From: Bacillus sp. FJAT-27225
GTDB lineage: Bacteria > Bacillota > Bacilli > Bacillales > Cytobacillaceae
Direction: 5' to 3'
DNA: 64,000 nt
Assembly: GCF_001685025.1 (NCBI RefSeq)
Contig: NZ_MAYU01000001.1
Location: 405,359 to 469,358, forward strand
Shown here: in pieces, positions 44,799-56,183 of the stretch
Layout of the letters: each line of letters begins with the position of its first letter
Numbering within the stretch: the stretch's first letter is position 1
Notes under the pieces: model-generated
Told to the model about the DNA's origin: nothing
The model's database searches: none
What the model saw: only the letters and a program-made list of their open reading frames with translations
Made by a program: the position numbers and the translations under genes

Positions 44799-45245
44799 TT
44801 AATTTCCCAGTTCCTTTATCTGGTCAACCAGGTTTTTAATGTCGGCGATTGGTTTTGCAAGTTCCTCATGGTTTAATACGGTTTCGTCCAAAGTTCCGTT
44901 TTCAATATGTTTCAAGTATTCGTCGATTTTCCCTTCCAACTGTTCATTTTTTTCAACAATTTTATTATGCAGGTCGGAGGCTATTCTAGGTGCTTCAAGC
45001 TTGGAAAACTCATTGATTTCAGTTTTCATAGTTTCCAGCTCTTGTTTCAATTCATCAACAGCCTGTTCATCCTGCATGGCCTTTTCTGCTTTGGCCGGTA
45101 CCTCCTCAGCAAACGCGATTGCCTTATTGACATAGTCCTTTGCATCATTTGCATAGGATAGTGTATTGTTTGCCTCTTCAAGGAACGAACACCCTGAAAG
45201 GATTAGAGTAAGGCCAAGGAAAATGGCCGTTAATTTTCTATTCAT
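44799..45245 (-). CDS. Helical lipoprotein (DUF6376-like)
   Basis: A 148-residue lipoprotein: signal MNRKLTAIFLGLTLILSGCS with lipobox LSGC, then an almost wholly helical, acidic body with heptad-like Leu/Ile spacing, probably a coiled coil on the outer face of the membrane. It resembles the Bacillus family I know as DUF6376; function unknown. ATG 45245 follows GGAGGTAGAAGGA. Confidence 0.7.
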   Translation of the reverse strand: MNRKLTAIFLGLTLILSGCSFLEEANNTLSYANDAKDYVNKAIAFAEEVPAKAEKAMQDEQAVDELKQELETMKTEINEFSKLEAPRIASDLHNKIVEKNEQLEGKIDEYLKHIENGTLDETVLNHEELAKPIADIKNLVDQIKELGN

Positions 45246-45351
45246 TCCTTCTACCTCCAATGTAAAAAGTGATTGGATCCGTCAACGGCAATACCTCTAT
45301 CATTAAGGCACCTATATTAACAACTGAACTCCATTTTGTCAATCCACTCAT

Positions 45352-45670
45352 CGTTGACGCACTTCTATCAACGCCCTTATTTCTTCTTTCCAGCAGTTTT
45401 GGGCGTTGATGCACCGTTATCAACGACCTTTATTCTTCTTTCCAGCGGTTTTGGGCGTTGATGCACCTTTATCAACGACCTTAATTCTTCTTTCCAGCAG
45501 TTTTGGGCGTTGATGCACCGCTATCAACGACCTTAATCCTCTTTTCTAGCAGTTTCGGGTGTTGATGAACCTTTATCAACGACCTTAATTCCTCTTTCCA
45601 GCGGTTTTGGGCGTTGACGCACTTCTATCAACGCCCTTAATCCTTCTTTCGGGCGGTTTCGGGCGTGGAG
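45352..45670. repeat. Tandem array of exact 52-bp hairpin units
   Basis: Units start at 45352, 45404, 45456, 45508, 45560 and 45612, with a partial one at 45664: exactly 52 bp each time. Each unit has CGTTGAT, an 8-base loop, ATCAACG, then a roughly 30-base joint such as ACCTTAATTCTTCTTTCCAG. Loops differ (GCACTTCT, GCACCGTT, GCACCTTT, GCACCGCT, GAACCTTT) while stems are held. Not CRISPR: there are no unique spacers. The remaining 130 bp to the next gene shows nothing. Confidence 0.9.
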
Positions 45671-45801
45671 GAATAAAGTAACGCGGCACTATTAAATTGG
45701 GGTTCCATGTGTATCTGTAAATTGGGATTTCAAGATTATCCTAGGCAAATGATTCGAGAGCTGTGTAAATAATTATATTCTTTAATACCCCCTTAATGCA
45801 G

Positions 45802-46383
45802 TTAAAACACCTTAGTCAAATAGTATTTCGTAATCGCTAAATATTCGCGGGCATACGATTTTACTAGTGCCTGGACCGGTGTTTCTGCTGGAAGGCCTTC
45901 TACGGTAAGTCCATAATCGCGGGCTATCATCTTTGCCCGATAGACATGGAAGTCGTTTGTTACGACAAGACCTTTCGTTGCACCTTCAGGTATAAGTTTT
46001 TTTGAAAAATTTATATTCTCGTATGTACTTGTTGATTTGTCTTCAATTAAAATCCGCTCTTTTTCAATGCCCCTTTTACTCAACTCTTCCCTAATGGATA
46101 CTGCTTCAGAAATATTTTCCCCTCTCCCCTGTCCTCCCGATGCAATTGCAACTGTTTTTGGGTTCTGGCGTAAATACCCAGCGGCAGCTTCAATCCTGGC
46201 ATCCAGAGCAAGCGACGGGACGTCCCCTTTGACCCTCGCACCGAGGATAATGATGTAATCCGCACCTGCTTCCGGTGTTTCATTTCCATGCTTGATCATC
46301 AAATAATGGAGGATGGCAACATAAATCAGGCCCGCCACAAGAATAAACAAACCTATTCTTTTAAATAGAAATGGTTTCCCCAT
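45802..46383 (-). CDS. YdcF/SanA-like DUF218 membrane protein
   Basis: A 193-residue protein with one N-terminal membrane segment (about 9-27) and a DUF218 domain: ADYIIILGARVKGDVPSLAL, IASGGQGRGENISEA, then EDKSTSTYENINFSK and VTNDFHVYRAKMIA. SanA/ElyC-type proteins affect the cell envelope; biochemical role unknown. The start codon lies beside a hairpin (46417-46442) of the repeat region. Confidence 0.85.
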   Translation of the reverse strand: MGKPFLFKRIGLFILVAGLIYVAILHYLMIKHGNETPEAGADYIIILGARVKGDVPSLALDARIEAAAGYLRQNPKTVAIASGGQGRGENISEAVSIREELSKRGIEKERILIEDKSTSTYENINFSKKLIPEGATKGLVVTNDFHVYRAKMIARDYGLTVEGLPAETPVQALVKSYAREYLAITKYYLTKVF

Positions 46384-46444
46384 ATAATCTCCCTTTTCCC
46401 ATATTAAACACTGAATGGGGGGCCTTACTAAGTAGGGCCCCCTA

Positions 46445-46594
46445 TTTTTATCTTATTTTGCATGAACGGGCTGTAAGATCCCCACCTCAAGGCCTAAGGA
46501 TACTCGAAGAAGCCCGGGTGGGGACAACAGCCCGTAAAAGCCCGATTGGTTCAACTAGCAATCAGCGGGGAAGAACACCCCACTGATTGCAGTT
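46445..46594 (+). repeat. Structured intergenic repeat, copy D
   Basis: ACGGGCTGTAAGATCCCCAC, GGGTGGGGACAACAGCCCGT, CCCGATTGGTTCAACTAG and a right end AGTTTCACTTTA. Hairpin CAATCAG-C-GGG pairs with CCC-A-CTGATTG. The left end is degraded (TTATCTTATTTTGCATGAA). A separate G+C-rich hairpin, GGGGGCC/GGCCCCC, precedes it at 46417-46442. The right end abuts the glgP stop codon. Confidence 0.8.
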
Positions 46595-48997
46595 TCACTT
46601 TATGATAACCGGTTCAGTATGCCAGATGTCTTCAGCATATTCTTGAATGGTCCGGTCACTAGAGAAGAACCCTGATTTTGCTATGTTGACAAGGCTTTTC
46701 TTTTGCCAATTTTGTTTGTCCCCAAACTCACGGCCTATTTGCTCCTGGATGTCAGCATATGATGCAAAGTCCCGGAATACAAAATATTGATCGTTATAAG
46801 CGAGCAGGGAATCATAGATTTCTGTAAACTCACCATACGTATCCGGGAAGAAACCGTTCACAAGCTGATCGACAACCATACGGATCCTTCTATCATAGTG
46901 ATAATATTCGTGAGCGTGATATCCGCCATTATTCTGGAATTCAAGGACCTCCGCAGCGCTTAAGCCAAACAAGAAAATGTTTTCCCTGCCAACAAGCTCG
47001 GTAATCTCAACATTGGCACCATCAAGCGTACCGACTGTCAGGGCACCGTTCATCATAAATTTCATGTTTCCTGTGCCGGATGCTTCCTTGCTGGCTGTTG
47101 AAATTTGTTCGCTGACATCCGCGGCTGGGAAAATTTCCTCACCCAGTGATACCCGGTAATTTTCAAGGAAAATGACCTTGATCCTTCCGTTTACAGCCGG
47201 ATCGTTATTAACCTTGTCGGCAACCGAGTTTATCAGTTTAATGACTTTTTTTGCAAAATAGTAGCCTGGCGAAGCTTTGGCACCAAAAATGAATGTCCTT
47301 GGATGCATCTCGTAATTCGGATTTTCCTTAATCCGGTTGTATAAATACATGATGTGCAGGACATTCAGGAGCTGGCGTTTATAGGCATGCAGCCGCTTGA
47401 CCTGGATATCGAAAATCGAATGAGGGTCGACGGTAATCCCTGTTTGTGCATGAATTCTGGAAGCAAGCCTTTCCTTGTTGCCAAGTTTAATATCAGCAAG
47501 CTTCTCAAGGAATGGGCTGCTGTTTTTGAACTCCATCAATCTTTCCAGCTGGACTGTGTCGTGAATCCATTCGTCGCCAATTGATTCTGTGATTAAATTG
47601 GTAAGGCGAGGGTTCGCCTTAATGAGCCAGCGTCTATGAGTGATACCGTTGGTCTTGTTATTAAATCGTTCAGGAAAAACCTGATAGTACAGGTTCATTT
47701 CACGTTCTTTCAGAATATCTGTATGAAGTTTCGCAACTCCATTGATACTATGGCTGCCGACAATCGAAAGCGGGGCCATGCGTACCTGGTCATGGGCAAT
47801 AATCGCCATATCCTCAATCCGTTTCCAATCACCAGGATACCTTTCCCAGAGGCTGCGGCAAAAACGCTCATTAATTTCCTCAACAATCATATATATACGC
47901 GGCAGCAGCGGCTGGAATATCCGTAAAGGCCAACGCTCAAGTGCTTCTGAAAGAGTTGTATGGTTCGTATAGGAAAGAGTATTGACTGTTAAATGCCACG
48001 CTTCATCCCAGCCAAGCCCTTCATCATCCATTAAGATCCGCATCAGTTCCGGAACGGCAAGAGCGGGGTGGGTATCGTTAATATGGATGCTCGTATGCTC
48101 ATGCAGCTCAAAAATACTCTTGTTTTTCTTTTTAAATGACTTGATGATCGCTCTCAAAGACGAAGCAACTAAAAGGTATTGCTGTTTAAGGCGTAGGATT
48201 TTCCCTTCGTCATGCGTATCATCAGGATATAGGAATTCACATATTGCTTCCGTGTCCTTTTTATATTTCAGAATATCGGTTCCAGCGTTGAATTTGGAAG
48301 GTTCGGCACTCCAGAGCCGAAGTGTATTGACTGTGTTCGTGTTATACCCAAGCACAGGCATATCGTAAGGGACTGCCATAACAACCTCGGCATTAGTATG
48401 GCGGAAAACAAGCCGGCCATTTTCCATTGAGCTTTCTACTTTGCCCCAAAACGGGATTTCCTCCGCTTCATCGCCCTTTCGAACCTCCCACACATGGCCA
48501 TGCTTCAGCCATTGTTCAGGCAGTTCGACTTGATATCCATCAACAATTTTCTGTTCAAAAAGGCCATGACGGTAACGGATCCCGCAGCCATGACCCGGCA
48601 AGCTTAACGAAGCAAGGGAATCAAGGAAACATGCAGCGAGCCGGCCAAGGCCGCCATTGCCTAGCCCTGCATCTGCTTCGTACTCCTCAAGGTCATCCAG
48701 GTCGATACCCAGCTCTTTTAGCCCCTCGCTTACGACCTCTTCAATCCCAAGATTCAAAAGGTTATGGCGCAGAAGCCGGCCAAGCAAGAACTCAATTGAC
48801 AGGTAATATACCTGTTTTTTACCTGATGTCCGATATGCTTCATTCGTTTTAATCCAGTTTGTGCTCACATGCTCCCTGATCATTGTCCCGAGTGTCTGGA
48901 ATTGTTCCCTTCTGGTGCTTTCTTCAAAATGGGTTCCATAGGACATTTCCAGCTTCCTCAAATACGCAGCTTTAAATTCCGGAACACTAGAAAACAT
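46595..48997 (-). CDS. glgP: Glycogen phosphorylase
   Basis: An 800-residue enzyme of family GT35. [20 protein letters not shown] near the N-terminus and the pyridoxal phosphate site [20 protein letters not shown] near the C-terminus are intact. It releases glucose-1-phosphate from glycogen ends. ATG 48997 has AAGGAG eight bases upstream, inside the end of glgA (overlap about 11 bp). Last gene of the glg operon; its stop lies against repeat copy D. Confidence 0.96.
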   Translation of the reverse strand: MFSSVPEFKAAYLRKLEMSYGTHFEESTRREQFQTLGTMIREHVSTNWIKTNEAYRTSGKKQVYYLSIEFLLGRLLRHNLLNLGIEEVVSEGLKELGIDLDDLEEYEADAGLGNGGLGRLAACFLDSLASLSLPGHGCGIRYRHGLFEQKIVDGYQVELPEQWLKHGHVWEVRKGDEAEEIPFWGKVESSMENGRLVFRHTNAEVVMAVPYDMPVLGYNTNTVNTLRLWSAEPSKFNAGTDILKYKKDTEAICEFLYPDDTHDEGKILRLKQQYLLVASSLRAIIKSFKKKNKSIFELHEHTSIHINDTHPALAVPELMRILMDDEGLGWDEAWHLTVNTLSYTNHTTLSEALERWPLRIFQPLLPRIYMIVEEINERFCRSLWERYPGDWKRIEDMAIIAHDQVRMAPLSIVGSHSINGVAKLHTDILKEREMNLYYQVFPERFNNKTNGITHRRWLIKANPRLTNLITESIGDEWIHDTVQLERLMEFKNSSPFLEKLADIKLGNKERLASRIHAQTGITVDPHSIFDIQVKRLHAYKRQLLNVLHIMYLYNRIKENPNYEMHPRTFIFGAKASPGYYFAKKVIKLINSVADKVNNDPAVNGRIKVIFLENYRVSLGEEIFPAADVSEQISTASKEASGTGNMKFMMNGALTVGTLDGANVEITELVGRENIFLFGLSAAEVLEFQNNGGYHAHEYYHYDRRIRMVVDQLVNGFFPDTYGEFTEIYDSLLAYNDQYFVFRDFASYADIQEQIGREFGDKQNWQKKSLVNIAKSGFFSSDRTIQEYAEDIWHTEPVIIK

Positions 48998-50438
48998 GCG
49001 AATCACTCCTTTTCACTAGACTTCTGTAGAGCTTTTCATATTCACGGGCAGACTGTGTCCAGCTGAAGTCAAGCTCCATCATCTTCTTAACAATGTTTTC
49101 CCACTCATTTTTACGGTGATAAAAGGAGAGTGCCCGCTCAATTGTATATAACATATCGTGAGCATTGAAATTAGTAAATGTAAACCCATTCCCTTCACCG
49201 GTAAACTCATTATATGATTTGACCGTGTCATTCAGGCCGCCTGTTTCCCTGACAATTGGCACAGCGCCATAGCGCATTGCAATGAGCTGGCTTAGGCCGC
49301 ATGGCTCAAATTTCGATGGCATCAGGAAAAGGTCAGCGCCGGCATAAATGCGATGGGCAAATGATTCATCAAACCCTATGAATGCTTTGCATTGGTTTGG
49401 ATACTGGCTGCTCATTTGACTGAAGAAATATTCAAATTCTCGGTCGCCTGTTCCCAATACAATCAATTGTGTCCCAGTTGCCATAATTTCATGGAATACC
49501 CCCCTGACAAGTTCAAGACCCTTTTGCTTGGTCAGGCGTGTGACCATCGCAATAAGTGGTACTCCATCTTCCTGAGGGAGGCCGAACTGTTCTTGAATGG
49601 CCCGCTTGTTCCTAATCCTGTCTTCAACATCCCCTGATGAAAATGGAGCAGCCAAAAACGGGTCATTCTCTGGATTATACACGTCGTTATCAATACCATT
49701 TACAATTCCTTCGAGGTCATTGCTCCTCATCCGCAGGACACCATCCAGCCGTTCACCGAAATAAGCCGTCTTGATTTCTTCCCTATATGTAGGGCTGACC
49801 GTTGTAATCTTATCAGCTGAAACCAGCGCTGCTTTCATAAAGTTGATATTCCCGTAAAATTCAAGCTGGCTTGAATTGAAATACCTGTCATCAAGGCCTA
49901 GAAGGTCATTCATGACTTCCTTGGGGAAAATCCCCTGGAACTGAAGGTTATGAATGGTAAAGACAGTCCTAATTGACTCATAGCCTTCCCGGTGGCGGTA
50001 TTGCTCCTGAAGAAGGAACGGGATCATCCCGGTATGCCAATCATGGCAATGAATGATGTCAGGATAAAAACCAAGCTGTTCTATGCTTTCAAGGACAGCA
50101 CGATTAAAGAAGGAGAATTTTTCTCCTTCATCATAATCGCCGTACATTTGGCTTCTGTAAAAATAATATTGATTATCGATGAAATAATAGGTGATGCCTT
50201 CATATTCCAGCTCTTCAATTCCGCAGTATTGGTTCCTCCAGCCTAATCGGACAGAAAAGTCTGTTATTTTTTTCATTTTTCTTTTGAATTCATCAGGTAT
50301 AAGCGTATATTTGGGCAGCATGACCCTGACATCGAAACCTAATTTCTTCAATTCTTTCGGAAGTGAACCGGCAACATCTGCAAGACCGCCAGATTTAATG
50401 AACGGTACACACTCTGATACAGCAAAAAGAAGTTTCAC
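48987..50438 (-). CDS. glgA: Glycogen synthase (ADP-glucose type)
   Basis: About 483 residues, GT5 family. The ADP-glucose loop [20 protein letters not shown] is at the start; [13 protein letters not shown] and [19 protein letters not shown] are the later signatures. GTG 50438 overlaps the glgD stop as TAGTG; an upstream GTG at 50450 would sit on its own binding site. Extends the alpha-1,4 chain from ADP-glucose. Confidence 0.95.
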   Translation of the reverse strand: MKLLFAVSECVPFIKSGGLADVAGSLPKELKKLGFDVRVMLPKYTLIPDEFKRKMKKITDFSVRLGWRNQYCGIEELEYEGITYYFIDNQYYFYRSQMYGDYDEGEKFSFFNRAVLESIEQLGFYPDIIHCHDWHTGMIPFLLQEQYRHREGYESIRTVFTIHNLQFQGIFPKEVMNDLLGLDDRYFNSSQLEFYGNINFMKAALVSADKITTVSPTYREEIKTAYFGERLDGVLRMRSNDLEGIVNGIDNDVYNPENDPFLAAPFSSGDVEDRIRNKRAIQEQFGLPQEDGVPLIAMVTRLTKQKGLELVRGVFHEIMATGTQLIVLGTGDREFEYFFSQMSSQYPNQCKAFIGFDESFAHRIYAGADLFLMPSKFEPCGLSQLIAMRYGAVPIVRETGGLNDTVKSYNEFTGEGNGFTFTNFNAHDMLYTIERALSFYHRKNEWENIVKKMMELDFSWTQSAREYEKLYRSLVKRSDSHVF

Positions 50439-51463
50439 TAGTTTTTCCACACTCCCTGTACTCTGCCCTTCCGGATTACATACGGATTCCCTTCTTCACC
50501 CATTAGCTCGGTACCGTCTGCAATTTTTACATCTTTGTCCAAAATGACATGATCAAGGTAGCAATTTTCGCCTATTTTTGTCTTTTGCATTATGATGCTA
50601 TTTTTTACAACAGAGCCTTTTCCGATTGTGACGCCTCTCGCGATAATGCTATTCTCGACCACGCCTTCTATATAGCAGCCGTTTGCAATCATTGCGTTAT
50701 GGACCGATGAAGAGGAGGTGTAGCGGGCAGGCGGCTCATCCTTGACCTTTGTGAGAATCGGCCTGCCTTTTACAAAAAGGCGCTGCCAAATTTCAGGCTG
50801 AAGGAGGCGTTTGCTTGCCTCAAAATAGCTGTTTATTGAATCAATCATGATAGCAAAGCCTTCATATGAGAAATAACCAACTTTGTACGGTGCATTTAGG
50901 TCATTGACAACATCTTTCATGCTTAAATAGCCAGTATCCTGCCTGGTTTCAATGAGATCGATAAGCAGGTCCTTTTTCAAAAGATAGATTCCAAGCGGAG
51001 CTCCATCTTTTCTTACTTCGGTAATTTCATGGTCGTTGTTGATATGCTCTTCAAGAACGGTCCTGAAATCCATGTTAAAAACCGTATAAGAATTTGCAAC
51101 CAGGGCATATTTTTGGCTGCTTCGCTTAAAGAAATCAATATTGGCAGCAAAATCTTCAAATGGACCGATCCCTGTGACAGGCTTATCAAAACTGGTTGAC
51201 GGGAAGAAAAACAACCCATCCCTCTTTCTATTTAAATCCCAATTTCGCCCAGACCCTAGATGGTCCATCAGCGACCTATATTGATATTTTGAAAAAATCC
51301 CGACACTCTGAATATCTGAATTCACCATATTCGAAAGGATGAAATCAATTAACCGGTATCTTCCGCCAAATGGTATGGCTGCTACAGAGCGATGGATTGT
51401 CAGCTCTTCAAGACCTTTATGAACAGTTGTCGCATCGATAATGCCAAGCATATCCTTGTTCAA
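50438..51463 (-). CDS. glgD: Glucose-1-phosphate adenylyltransferase subunit GlgD
   Basis: A 341-residue regulatory-type homologue of GlgC. The nucleotidyl loop is changed: the usual GGxGxRL is absent and the protein opens [20 protein letters not shown], with [14 protein letters not shown] kept. A C-terminal left-handed beta helix is seen in repeated I-x-G motifs. In Bacillus and Geobacillus it forms a heteromer with GlgC and raises activity. Confidence 0.93.
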   Translation of the reverse strand: MNKDMLGIIDATTVHKGLEELTIHRSVAAIPFGGRYRLIDFILSNMVNSDIQSVGIFSKYQYRSLMDHLGSGRNWDLNRKRDGLFFFPSTSFDKPVTGIGPFEDFAANIDFFKRSSQKYALVANSYTVFNMDFRTVLEEHINNDHEITEVRKDGAPLGIYLLKKDLLIDLIETRQDTGYLSMKDVVNDLNAPYKVGYFSYEGFAIMIDSINSYFEASKRLLQPEIWQRLFVKGRPILTKVKDEPPARYTSSSSVHNAMIANGCYIEGVVENSIIARGVTIGKGSVVKNSIIMQKTKIGENCYLDHVILDKDVKIADGTELMGEEGNPYVIRKGRVQGVWKN

Positions 51464-51484
51464 GACTGGCCCCTCCTTTTCTAT

Positions 51485-52636
51485 TTAATTACTAGCTAGC
51501 AATTCGTCTAACGTATCTTCAGAGACAAGCACTACTTCTCCATCGGCACTTTTAATGACCGACCCTTCCGGAATGGTAATGCCCGGTGAAATGATTGCTT
51601 TTTCAATAACACATCCAGAGCCGATTACCGCATCTGGCATAATGACGGATTGTTTTATAGTAGAGCCCTTCTTTATGGAAACCCCCTGGAAGACTACAGT
51701 TTTCTCGACATCGCCTTCTATGACACAGCCTTCATTGACAAGAGACTCTGTCAATCTCGCTTCCGGGCAAATATATTGCGGAGGCTGGTTTGGGTTAACC
51801 GAATAAATTCTCCAGGAATGATCAAACAAGTTCAATTCAGAGCTTTCATCGAGGAGATCCATATTGGCTTCCCATAGACTTTGAACAGTACCTACATCCT
51901 TCCAGTACCCCTTGAAAGGATAAGCAACCAGTTTCTTTTCGTCCTCGAGCAGAAGAGGTATGATATCTTTTCCAAAGTCATGAGATGATTCAGGATTCTG
52001 ATCATCACGGATCAAATATTCCTCCAAAACCTTCCAATTAAAAATATAAATTCCCATTGATGCAAGATTGCTCTTTGGATTCTTTGGTTTTTCATCGAAT
52101 TCGACAATCGACATATCTTCGTTTGTGTTCATAATCCCGAAGCGGCTTGCCTCATCCCATGGGACTTCAATAACGGATATCGTCACATCGGCACCATTTT
52201 CAATATGGTGATCGAGCATTAACTCATAATCCATTTTGTAAATATGGTCCCCTGATAAAATGAGGACATATTCCGGATCATATTGTCTCAAATAATTCAA
52301 GTTCTGATAAATGGCACTTGCGGTTCCGTCATACCATTTTACTTCCGACGAGACACTGTACGGCGGAAGGACGGTCACCCCGCCATCCATCCTGTCCAGA
52401 TCCCATGCGCTTCCGATGCCGATGTAACTGTTCAGGACAAGCGGCTGGTACTGGGTAAGAACTCCGACTGTATAGACTCCGGAGTTGGTGCAATTGCTAA
52501 GCGGAAAATCAATGATTCTATATTTGCCCCCAAACGGAACACCCGGCTTAGCCAATTCTTTTGTTAGTGAGTTTAGCCTGCTTCCCTGGCCCCCCGCCAG
52601 CAGCATGGCTACCATTTTCTTCTTTGACATTAGCAT
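51485..52636 (-). CDS. glgC: Glucose-1-phosphate adenylyltransferase, catalytic subunit
   Basis: A 383-residue enzyme. [20 protein letters not shown] is the catalytic nucleotide loop; [16 protein letters not shown] and [12 protein letters not shown] are intact. Makes ADP-glucose, the committed step of glycogen synthesis. The start overlaps the end of glgB by about 90 bp; ATG 52630 is an alternative start at longer spacing from AAAGGGG. Confidence 0.96.
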   Translation of the reverse strand: MLMSKKKMVAMLLAGGQGSRLNSLTKELAKPGVPFGGKYRIIDFPLSNCTNSGVYTVGVLTQYQPLVLNSYIGIGSAWDLDRMDGGVTVLPPYSVSSEVKWYDGTASAIYQNLNYLRQYDPEYVLILSGDHIYKMDYELMLDHHIENGADVTISVIEVPWDEASRFGIMNTNEDMSIVEFDEKPKNPKSNLASMGIYIFNWKVLEEYLIRDDQNPESSHDFGKDIIPLLLEDEKKLVAYPFKGYWKDVGTVQSLWEANMDLLDESSELNLFDHSWRIYSVNPNQPPQYICPEARLTESLVNEGCVIEGDVEKTVVFQGVSIKKGSTIKQSVIMPDAVIGSGCVIEKAIISPGITIPEGSVIKSADGEVVLVSEDTLDELLASN

Positions 52637-54506
52637 TAATCCCCTTTCTCTTTTTTATAGGCCTTAAAATAGATATTCCGTATGGCGGTATATTCATGAC
52701 AACTGAAAAAGGCATTCCATGATATGGTACTTCTTCAGCCTTAATTACTTTTTTATTGATAACGCCTGAACCTCCAAATTCACTATCGTCGCTGTTCAGT
52801 ATTTCTCTATACCTTTCTGGTGCAGGTACTCCTATTCTAAATTTGGAATAAGCCTGCCAGGTGAAATTGCATACAACGATTAGAAAATCATCGAGGTTAC
52901 TGCCGATTCGGACAAACGAGAAAATTGACTGATGATTGTTATTGGCATCAATCCATTCAAAGCCATCCGGTGATGAATCCAGTTCATATAGAGGCTTGGA
53001 CCGTTTATATAGCTTATTAAGTTCTTTTACAAAGTGATTCATTTGTGAATGCTTTTCAAACTCAAGCAGATGCCAATCGAGTTCCTCTTTATCTTTCCAT
53101 TCTGCGAAGTGGCCAAGCTCCGTTCCCATGAATGTCAGCTTTTTGCCCGGATGTGTTATTTGGTATCCAAGAAGCAGTCTAAGCTGTGCGAACTTTTGCC
53201 AGTAATCGCCAGGCATCTTATCAAGAAGTGATTTTTTGCCGTGGACAACTTCATCATGTGAGAAAGGCAGTACAAAATTTTCGGAAAAAGCATACATCAA
53301 GGAGAAGGTCACCTTATTGTGATGATGCCTGCGCTGGTTTGGATCGATTTCCATATAGGTAAGCATGTCATTCATCCAGCCCATGTTCCACTTAAATGTA
53401 AATCCAAGCCCACCATGCTCAGGTGCTTCGGTCACTTTTGGCCAGTCGGTTGAGTCCTCGGCAATCATAAGGATATTTGGTGTGAAGGCTGCTATTGCGG
53501 AGTTTAGTTTTTTCAGGAATGCTACTCCATGCGGATTGACCGCATTTTCAGAGTTGGGCCAATAAATGATATTGGCGACCGCGTCGACCCTAAATCCATC
53601 GATATGGTATTTTTCTATCCAGAAAATTGCACTAGAGATGAGAAAACTGTTCACTTCTGTCCTGCTTAGATCAAAATTTGCTGTTCCCCAAACGTGGTTT
53701 TCCCTGTCCTTTTCCTGTTTATATTCGTAGGCATAGCCACCATCAAATCGATATAACCCATGGGCGTCCTTGCAAAAATGCCCTGGAACCCAATCAAGGA
53801 TGACTCCGATTCCGTTCTGATGGCATTGATCTACAAAGTACATAAAATCATGCGGGCTTCCGTATCTGCTTGTCACGGCATAGTAACCTGTTGTTTGGTA
53901 TCCCCAGGAAATGTCCAATGGGTGCTCAGTAACCGGAAGTACTTCAATATGGGTATACCCATGTTCCACTACATATGGAATTAATTCATCTGCCAATTCT
54001 CTATAGGAGAGGAACTCGCCATCTTCCTTCTTCTTCCATGAGCCAAGATGGACTTCATAAATCAATGTTGGTTCCGTTATTGGCTCCTTTTTGGCTCGTT
54101 TTTTCAGCCATGATTTGTCATTCCACTTATAACCGTCAATGGATTGGACTACCGAAGCTGTGTTGGGACGCAGCTCGGAGAAGACGCCGTATGGATCTGT
54201 TTTGAGGTGGCGCTTTCCCATTGGAGAGATAATTTCATATTTGTAAATGGCTCCGGTCATATCTTCTTCGGCATAATAGACCCAAACGCCTTCCTTATTA
54301 ACTTTTTCAAAGGAGTATCCATGTCCGTTCCAGCCATTAAAATCGCCAGCCAGCCTGACTTCAGCGGCATTGGGAGCCCACACACAAAACCGGGTGTATG
54401 GCTGGTCCCCATCATACAGGACATGCGCCCCAAACAGTTCGTAGCTTTTGTATAATGCTCCTTCATGGAATAAATGAAGCTGATATTCTGTCGGATGAAA
54501 TACCAT
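52548..54506 (-). CDS. glgB: 1,4-alpha-glucan branching enzyme
   Basis: About 652 residues, GH13. An N-terminal CBM48 ([20 protein letters not shown]) precedes the barrel with [23 protein letters not shown] (nucleophile Asp), [10 protein letters not shown] (acid Glu) and [12 protein letters not shown]. Introduces alpha-1,6 branches. First gene of glgBCDAP, the same order as B. subtilis. ATG 54506 follows AGGTGAAAGGG; GTG 54515 is possible. The last 30 residues are a Lys/Gly-rich tail that overlaps glgC. Confidence 0.95.
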   Translation of the reverse strand: MVFHPTEYQLHLFHEGALYKSYELFGAHVLYDGDQPYTRFCVWAPNAAEVRLAGDFNGWNGHGYSFEKVNKEGVWVYYAEEDMTGAIYKYEIISPMGKRHLKTDPYGVFSELRPNTASVVQSIDGYKWNDKSWLKKRAKKEPITEPTLIYEVHLGSWKKKEDGEFLSYRELADELIPYVVEHGYTHIEVLPVTEHPLDISWGYQTTGYYAVTSRYGSPHDFMYFVDQCHQNGIGVILDWVPGHFCKDAHGLYRFDGGYAYEYKQEKDRENHVWGTANFDLSRTEVNSFLISSAIFWIEKYHIDGFRVDAVANIIYWPNSENAVNPHGVAFLKKLNSAIAAFTPNILMIAEDSTDWPKVTEAPEHGGLGFTFKWNMGWMNDMLTYMEIDPNQRRHHHNKVTFSLMYAFSENFVLPFSHDEVVHGKKSLLDKMPGDYWQKFAQLRLLLGYQITHPGKKLTFMGTELGHFAEWKDKEELDWHLLEFEKHSQMNHFVKELNKLYKRSKPLYELDSSPDGFEWIDANNNHQSIFSFVRIGSNLDDFLIVVCNFTWQAYSKFRIGVPAPERYREILNSDDSEFGGSGVINKKVIKAEEVPYHGMPFSVVMNIPPYGISILRPIKKRKGINANVKEENGSHAAGGGPGKQAKLTNKRIG

Positions 54507-54655
54507 CCCTTTCACCTGCCATTTTCAATAGTATTCTAGTTTCCAAAAAGTGACGGGCATAAACCTTATTCATGCCTCCCTTTACTTTTCGACATCCCCA
54601 TGGTAAAAACCTTTTAATAAATTCGGAAAAATTATTATTTTTTAATAATATTTTT

Positions 54656-54669
54656 AGAAAGCGTTTCCA
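54656..54669. promoter_or_regulatory. cre-like site (CcpA) between glgB and sodF
   Basis: AGAAAGCGTTTCCA fits the cre consensus TGWAARCGYTWNCW at 13 of 14 positions (first base differs). It lies about 150 bp upstream of glgB and 170 bp upstream of sodF, so catabolite control of either or both is possible. The rest of this 325-bp gap is very A+T-rich, without further signals. Confidence 0.55.
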
Positions 54670-54840
54670 GTACGCTTATATCCAAACTTACCTTTTCCCC
54701 ATGTTCTTTAATTAGAAACCTATTCCACAATAAAAGTTATTATTTTCATATAATATATTTTCAGCGACTAATAATTCAGACTATTTTGGTGGTGAAGACC
54801 ATACTATATAGGATGGAGAGGTCAATGAGGAGGGACGAGA

Positions 54841-55746
54841 GTGAGTACAGATACATTTTATTACATCCATCAACTTAAAAGTTGGGTATCTGATATGAAG
54901 CGGCTAACAAATACTTTTTCAATGGAACAAGAATCAAGCCGTTTGCTTGAGGAATATAAACAGTCATTGGACAATTTTTCAGAAGAATTAGAGTACAAAC
55001 TTGAAGATAGAGCTTTACAAACTGAAGAATATGCCAATAATGCAGAGAAAAAAGCCAATTACTTATATGAGCAATGGCTTCAGTATGAAGAGAAGGAATA
55101 TGGCGGGCAATTTATACGGCAAATACCGGCAGGAAAGCATACTCTTCCTCCTTTACCATACGAATATGGTGCACTTGAACCTTATATTAGCAGAAGGATT
55201 ATGCTTCTCCATCATACCCAGCACCACCAATCTTATGTTGACGGCCTGAACAAAGCCGAAACCGAAATGGCAAGAGCAAGGGAAACAAATGATTTCAATC
55301 TATTGAAGCACTGGGAACGGGAAGCTGCTTTTCATGGAGCGGGACATTATTTGCACACGCTCTTTTGGGAAACAATGGCTCCAAATGCCGGTGGCAGGCC
55401 TCAGGGTCCACTTTTAAATGAAATAAACAAGACCTTTGGAGGTTTTGAAAAATTTAAAGTCCATTTCAGCGAAGCAGCCAAAAAAGTTGAAGGTTCGGGC
55501 TGGGCAATCCTAGTCTGGTCGCCGAGGGCTCAGCGGACTGAAATCCTTCAGGCTGAAAAACATCAGAACCAAAGCCAGTGGGATGTAATTCCGCTACTTC
55601 CGCTTGATGTCTGGGAGCATGCCTATTACCTTCAATATGAAAACAACCGCAGCAAATATGTGGACAATTGGTGGAATGTCATTAACTGGCCAGCTGTTTC
55701 GAGGAGATACGATGAAGCTATAAAAGTTAAATGGCAACCATACTAA
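54841..55746 (+). CDS. sodF: Fe/Mn superoxide dismutase with N-terminal extension (SodF-like)
   Basis: A 301-residue protein. About 95 residues of charged coiled-coil-like sequence precede a full Fe/Mn-SOD domain (LPPLPYEYGALEPYISRRIM). Metal ligands: His in HHTQHHQSYVDGL, His in HGAGHYLHTLFW, and Asp/His in LPLDVWEHAYYLQY. The usual FNGGGH is FHGAGH here. B. subtilis SodF is likewise longer than SodA. GTG start after GAGGAGGGACGAGA. Monocistronic. Confidence 0.88.
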   Translation: MSTDTFYYIHQLKSWVSDMKRLTNTFSMEQESSRLLEEYKQSLDNFSEELEYKLEDRALQTEEYANNAEKKANYLYEQWLQYEEKEYGGQFIRQIPAGKHTLPPLPYEYGALEPYISRRIMLLHHTQHHQSYVDGLNKAETEMARARETNDFNLLKHWEREAAFHGAGHYLHTLFWETMAPNAGGRPQGPLLNEINKTFGGFEKFKVHFSEAAKKVEGSGWAILVWSPRAQRTEILQAEKHQNQSQWDVIPLLPLDVWEHAYYLQYENNRSKYVDNWWNVINWPAVSRRYDEAIKVKWQPY

Positions 55747-55861
55747 ATAGTAAGCTGCAAAAATAAAAAATTGAAGTCATGTATTGCTTTTTGGCCAAAA
55801 TCGCCTATTCCGATTTGGTCCGAATATTTTCTTTTTTGGTTATTTCGGGTATAATGGACTA

Positions 55862-55994
55862 AAGCAGGTACAAAAATAAAAAGGCCATGCATGTCAGCAG
55901 CATGCATAGCCCCATCGATGGTTCCCGGTGGAGGAATCAATATACACAATAACCCTCTCTTTTTGCTTGCCGGCTCAAGGGTGGGTTATTTTTT
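55862..55994 (+). ncRNA. Antisense RNA antitoxin of a type I toxin-antitoxin pair
   Basis: A perfect TATAAT (55850-55855) predicts a start near 55862. The RNA would run through a hairpin GGCCATGCATG/CATGCATAGCC and end at a terminator AATAACCC/GGGTTATT plus T6 (55948-55994). Its 3' end is antisense to the end of the toxin mRNA, the layout of TxpA/RatA-type pairs. Length and ends are inferred. Confidence 0.55.
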
Positions 55995-56069
55995 ATGGTT
56001 AACGGAGAGTACAGCAACGATAAGGCTTGCAAACGAAATAGCGAGCATCAAACCTTGAAAGACTGTCAT
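55986..56069 (-). CDS. Putative holin-like type I toxin
   Basis: A 27-residue peptide: MTVFQGLMLAISFASLIVAV then LSVNHKK. One membrane helix with a short charged tail, the pattern of the Hol_Tox (TxpA/BsrG-type) toxins. A strong GGGGGGTGAT site precedes the ATG. An extended -10 TGGTATAAT lies at 56132-56140 on the minus strand. Such peptides disturb the membrane when the antisense RNA is lost. Confidence 0.75.
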   Translation of the reverse strand: MTVFQGLMLAISFASLIVAVLSVNHKK

Positions 56070-56183
56070 ATAAAATCACCCCCCTTCGCCGGGAGTGCTT
56101 GTCCACCCTTGATGAACCATCGATTATGTTAATTATACCATAATATCCAACAAATTACGAACATAAGTTCGCTTTTCGTTGAG

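Noticed and set aside
45352..45670. CRISPR array
   Set aside because: The whole 52-bp unit repeats; there are no unique spacers, no constant 25-40-bp repeat with variable spacer, and no cas genes.
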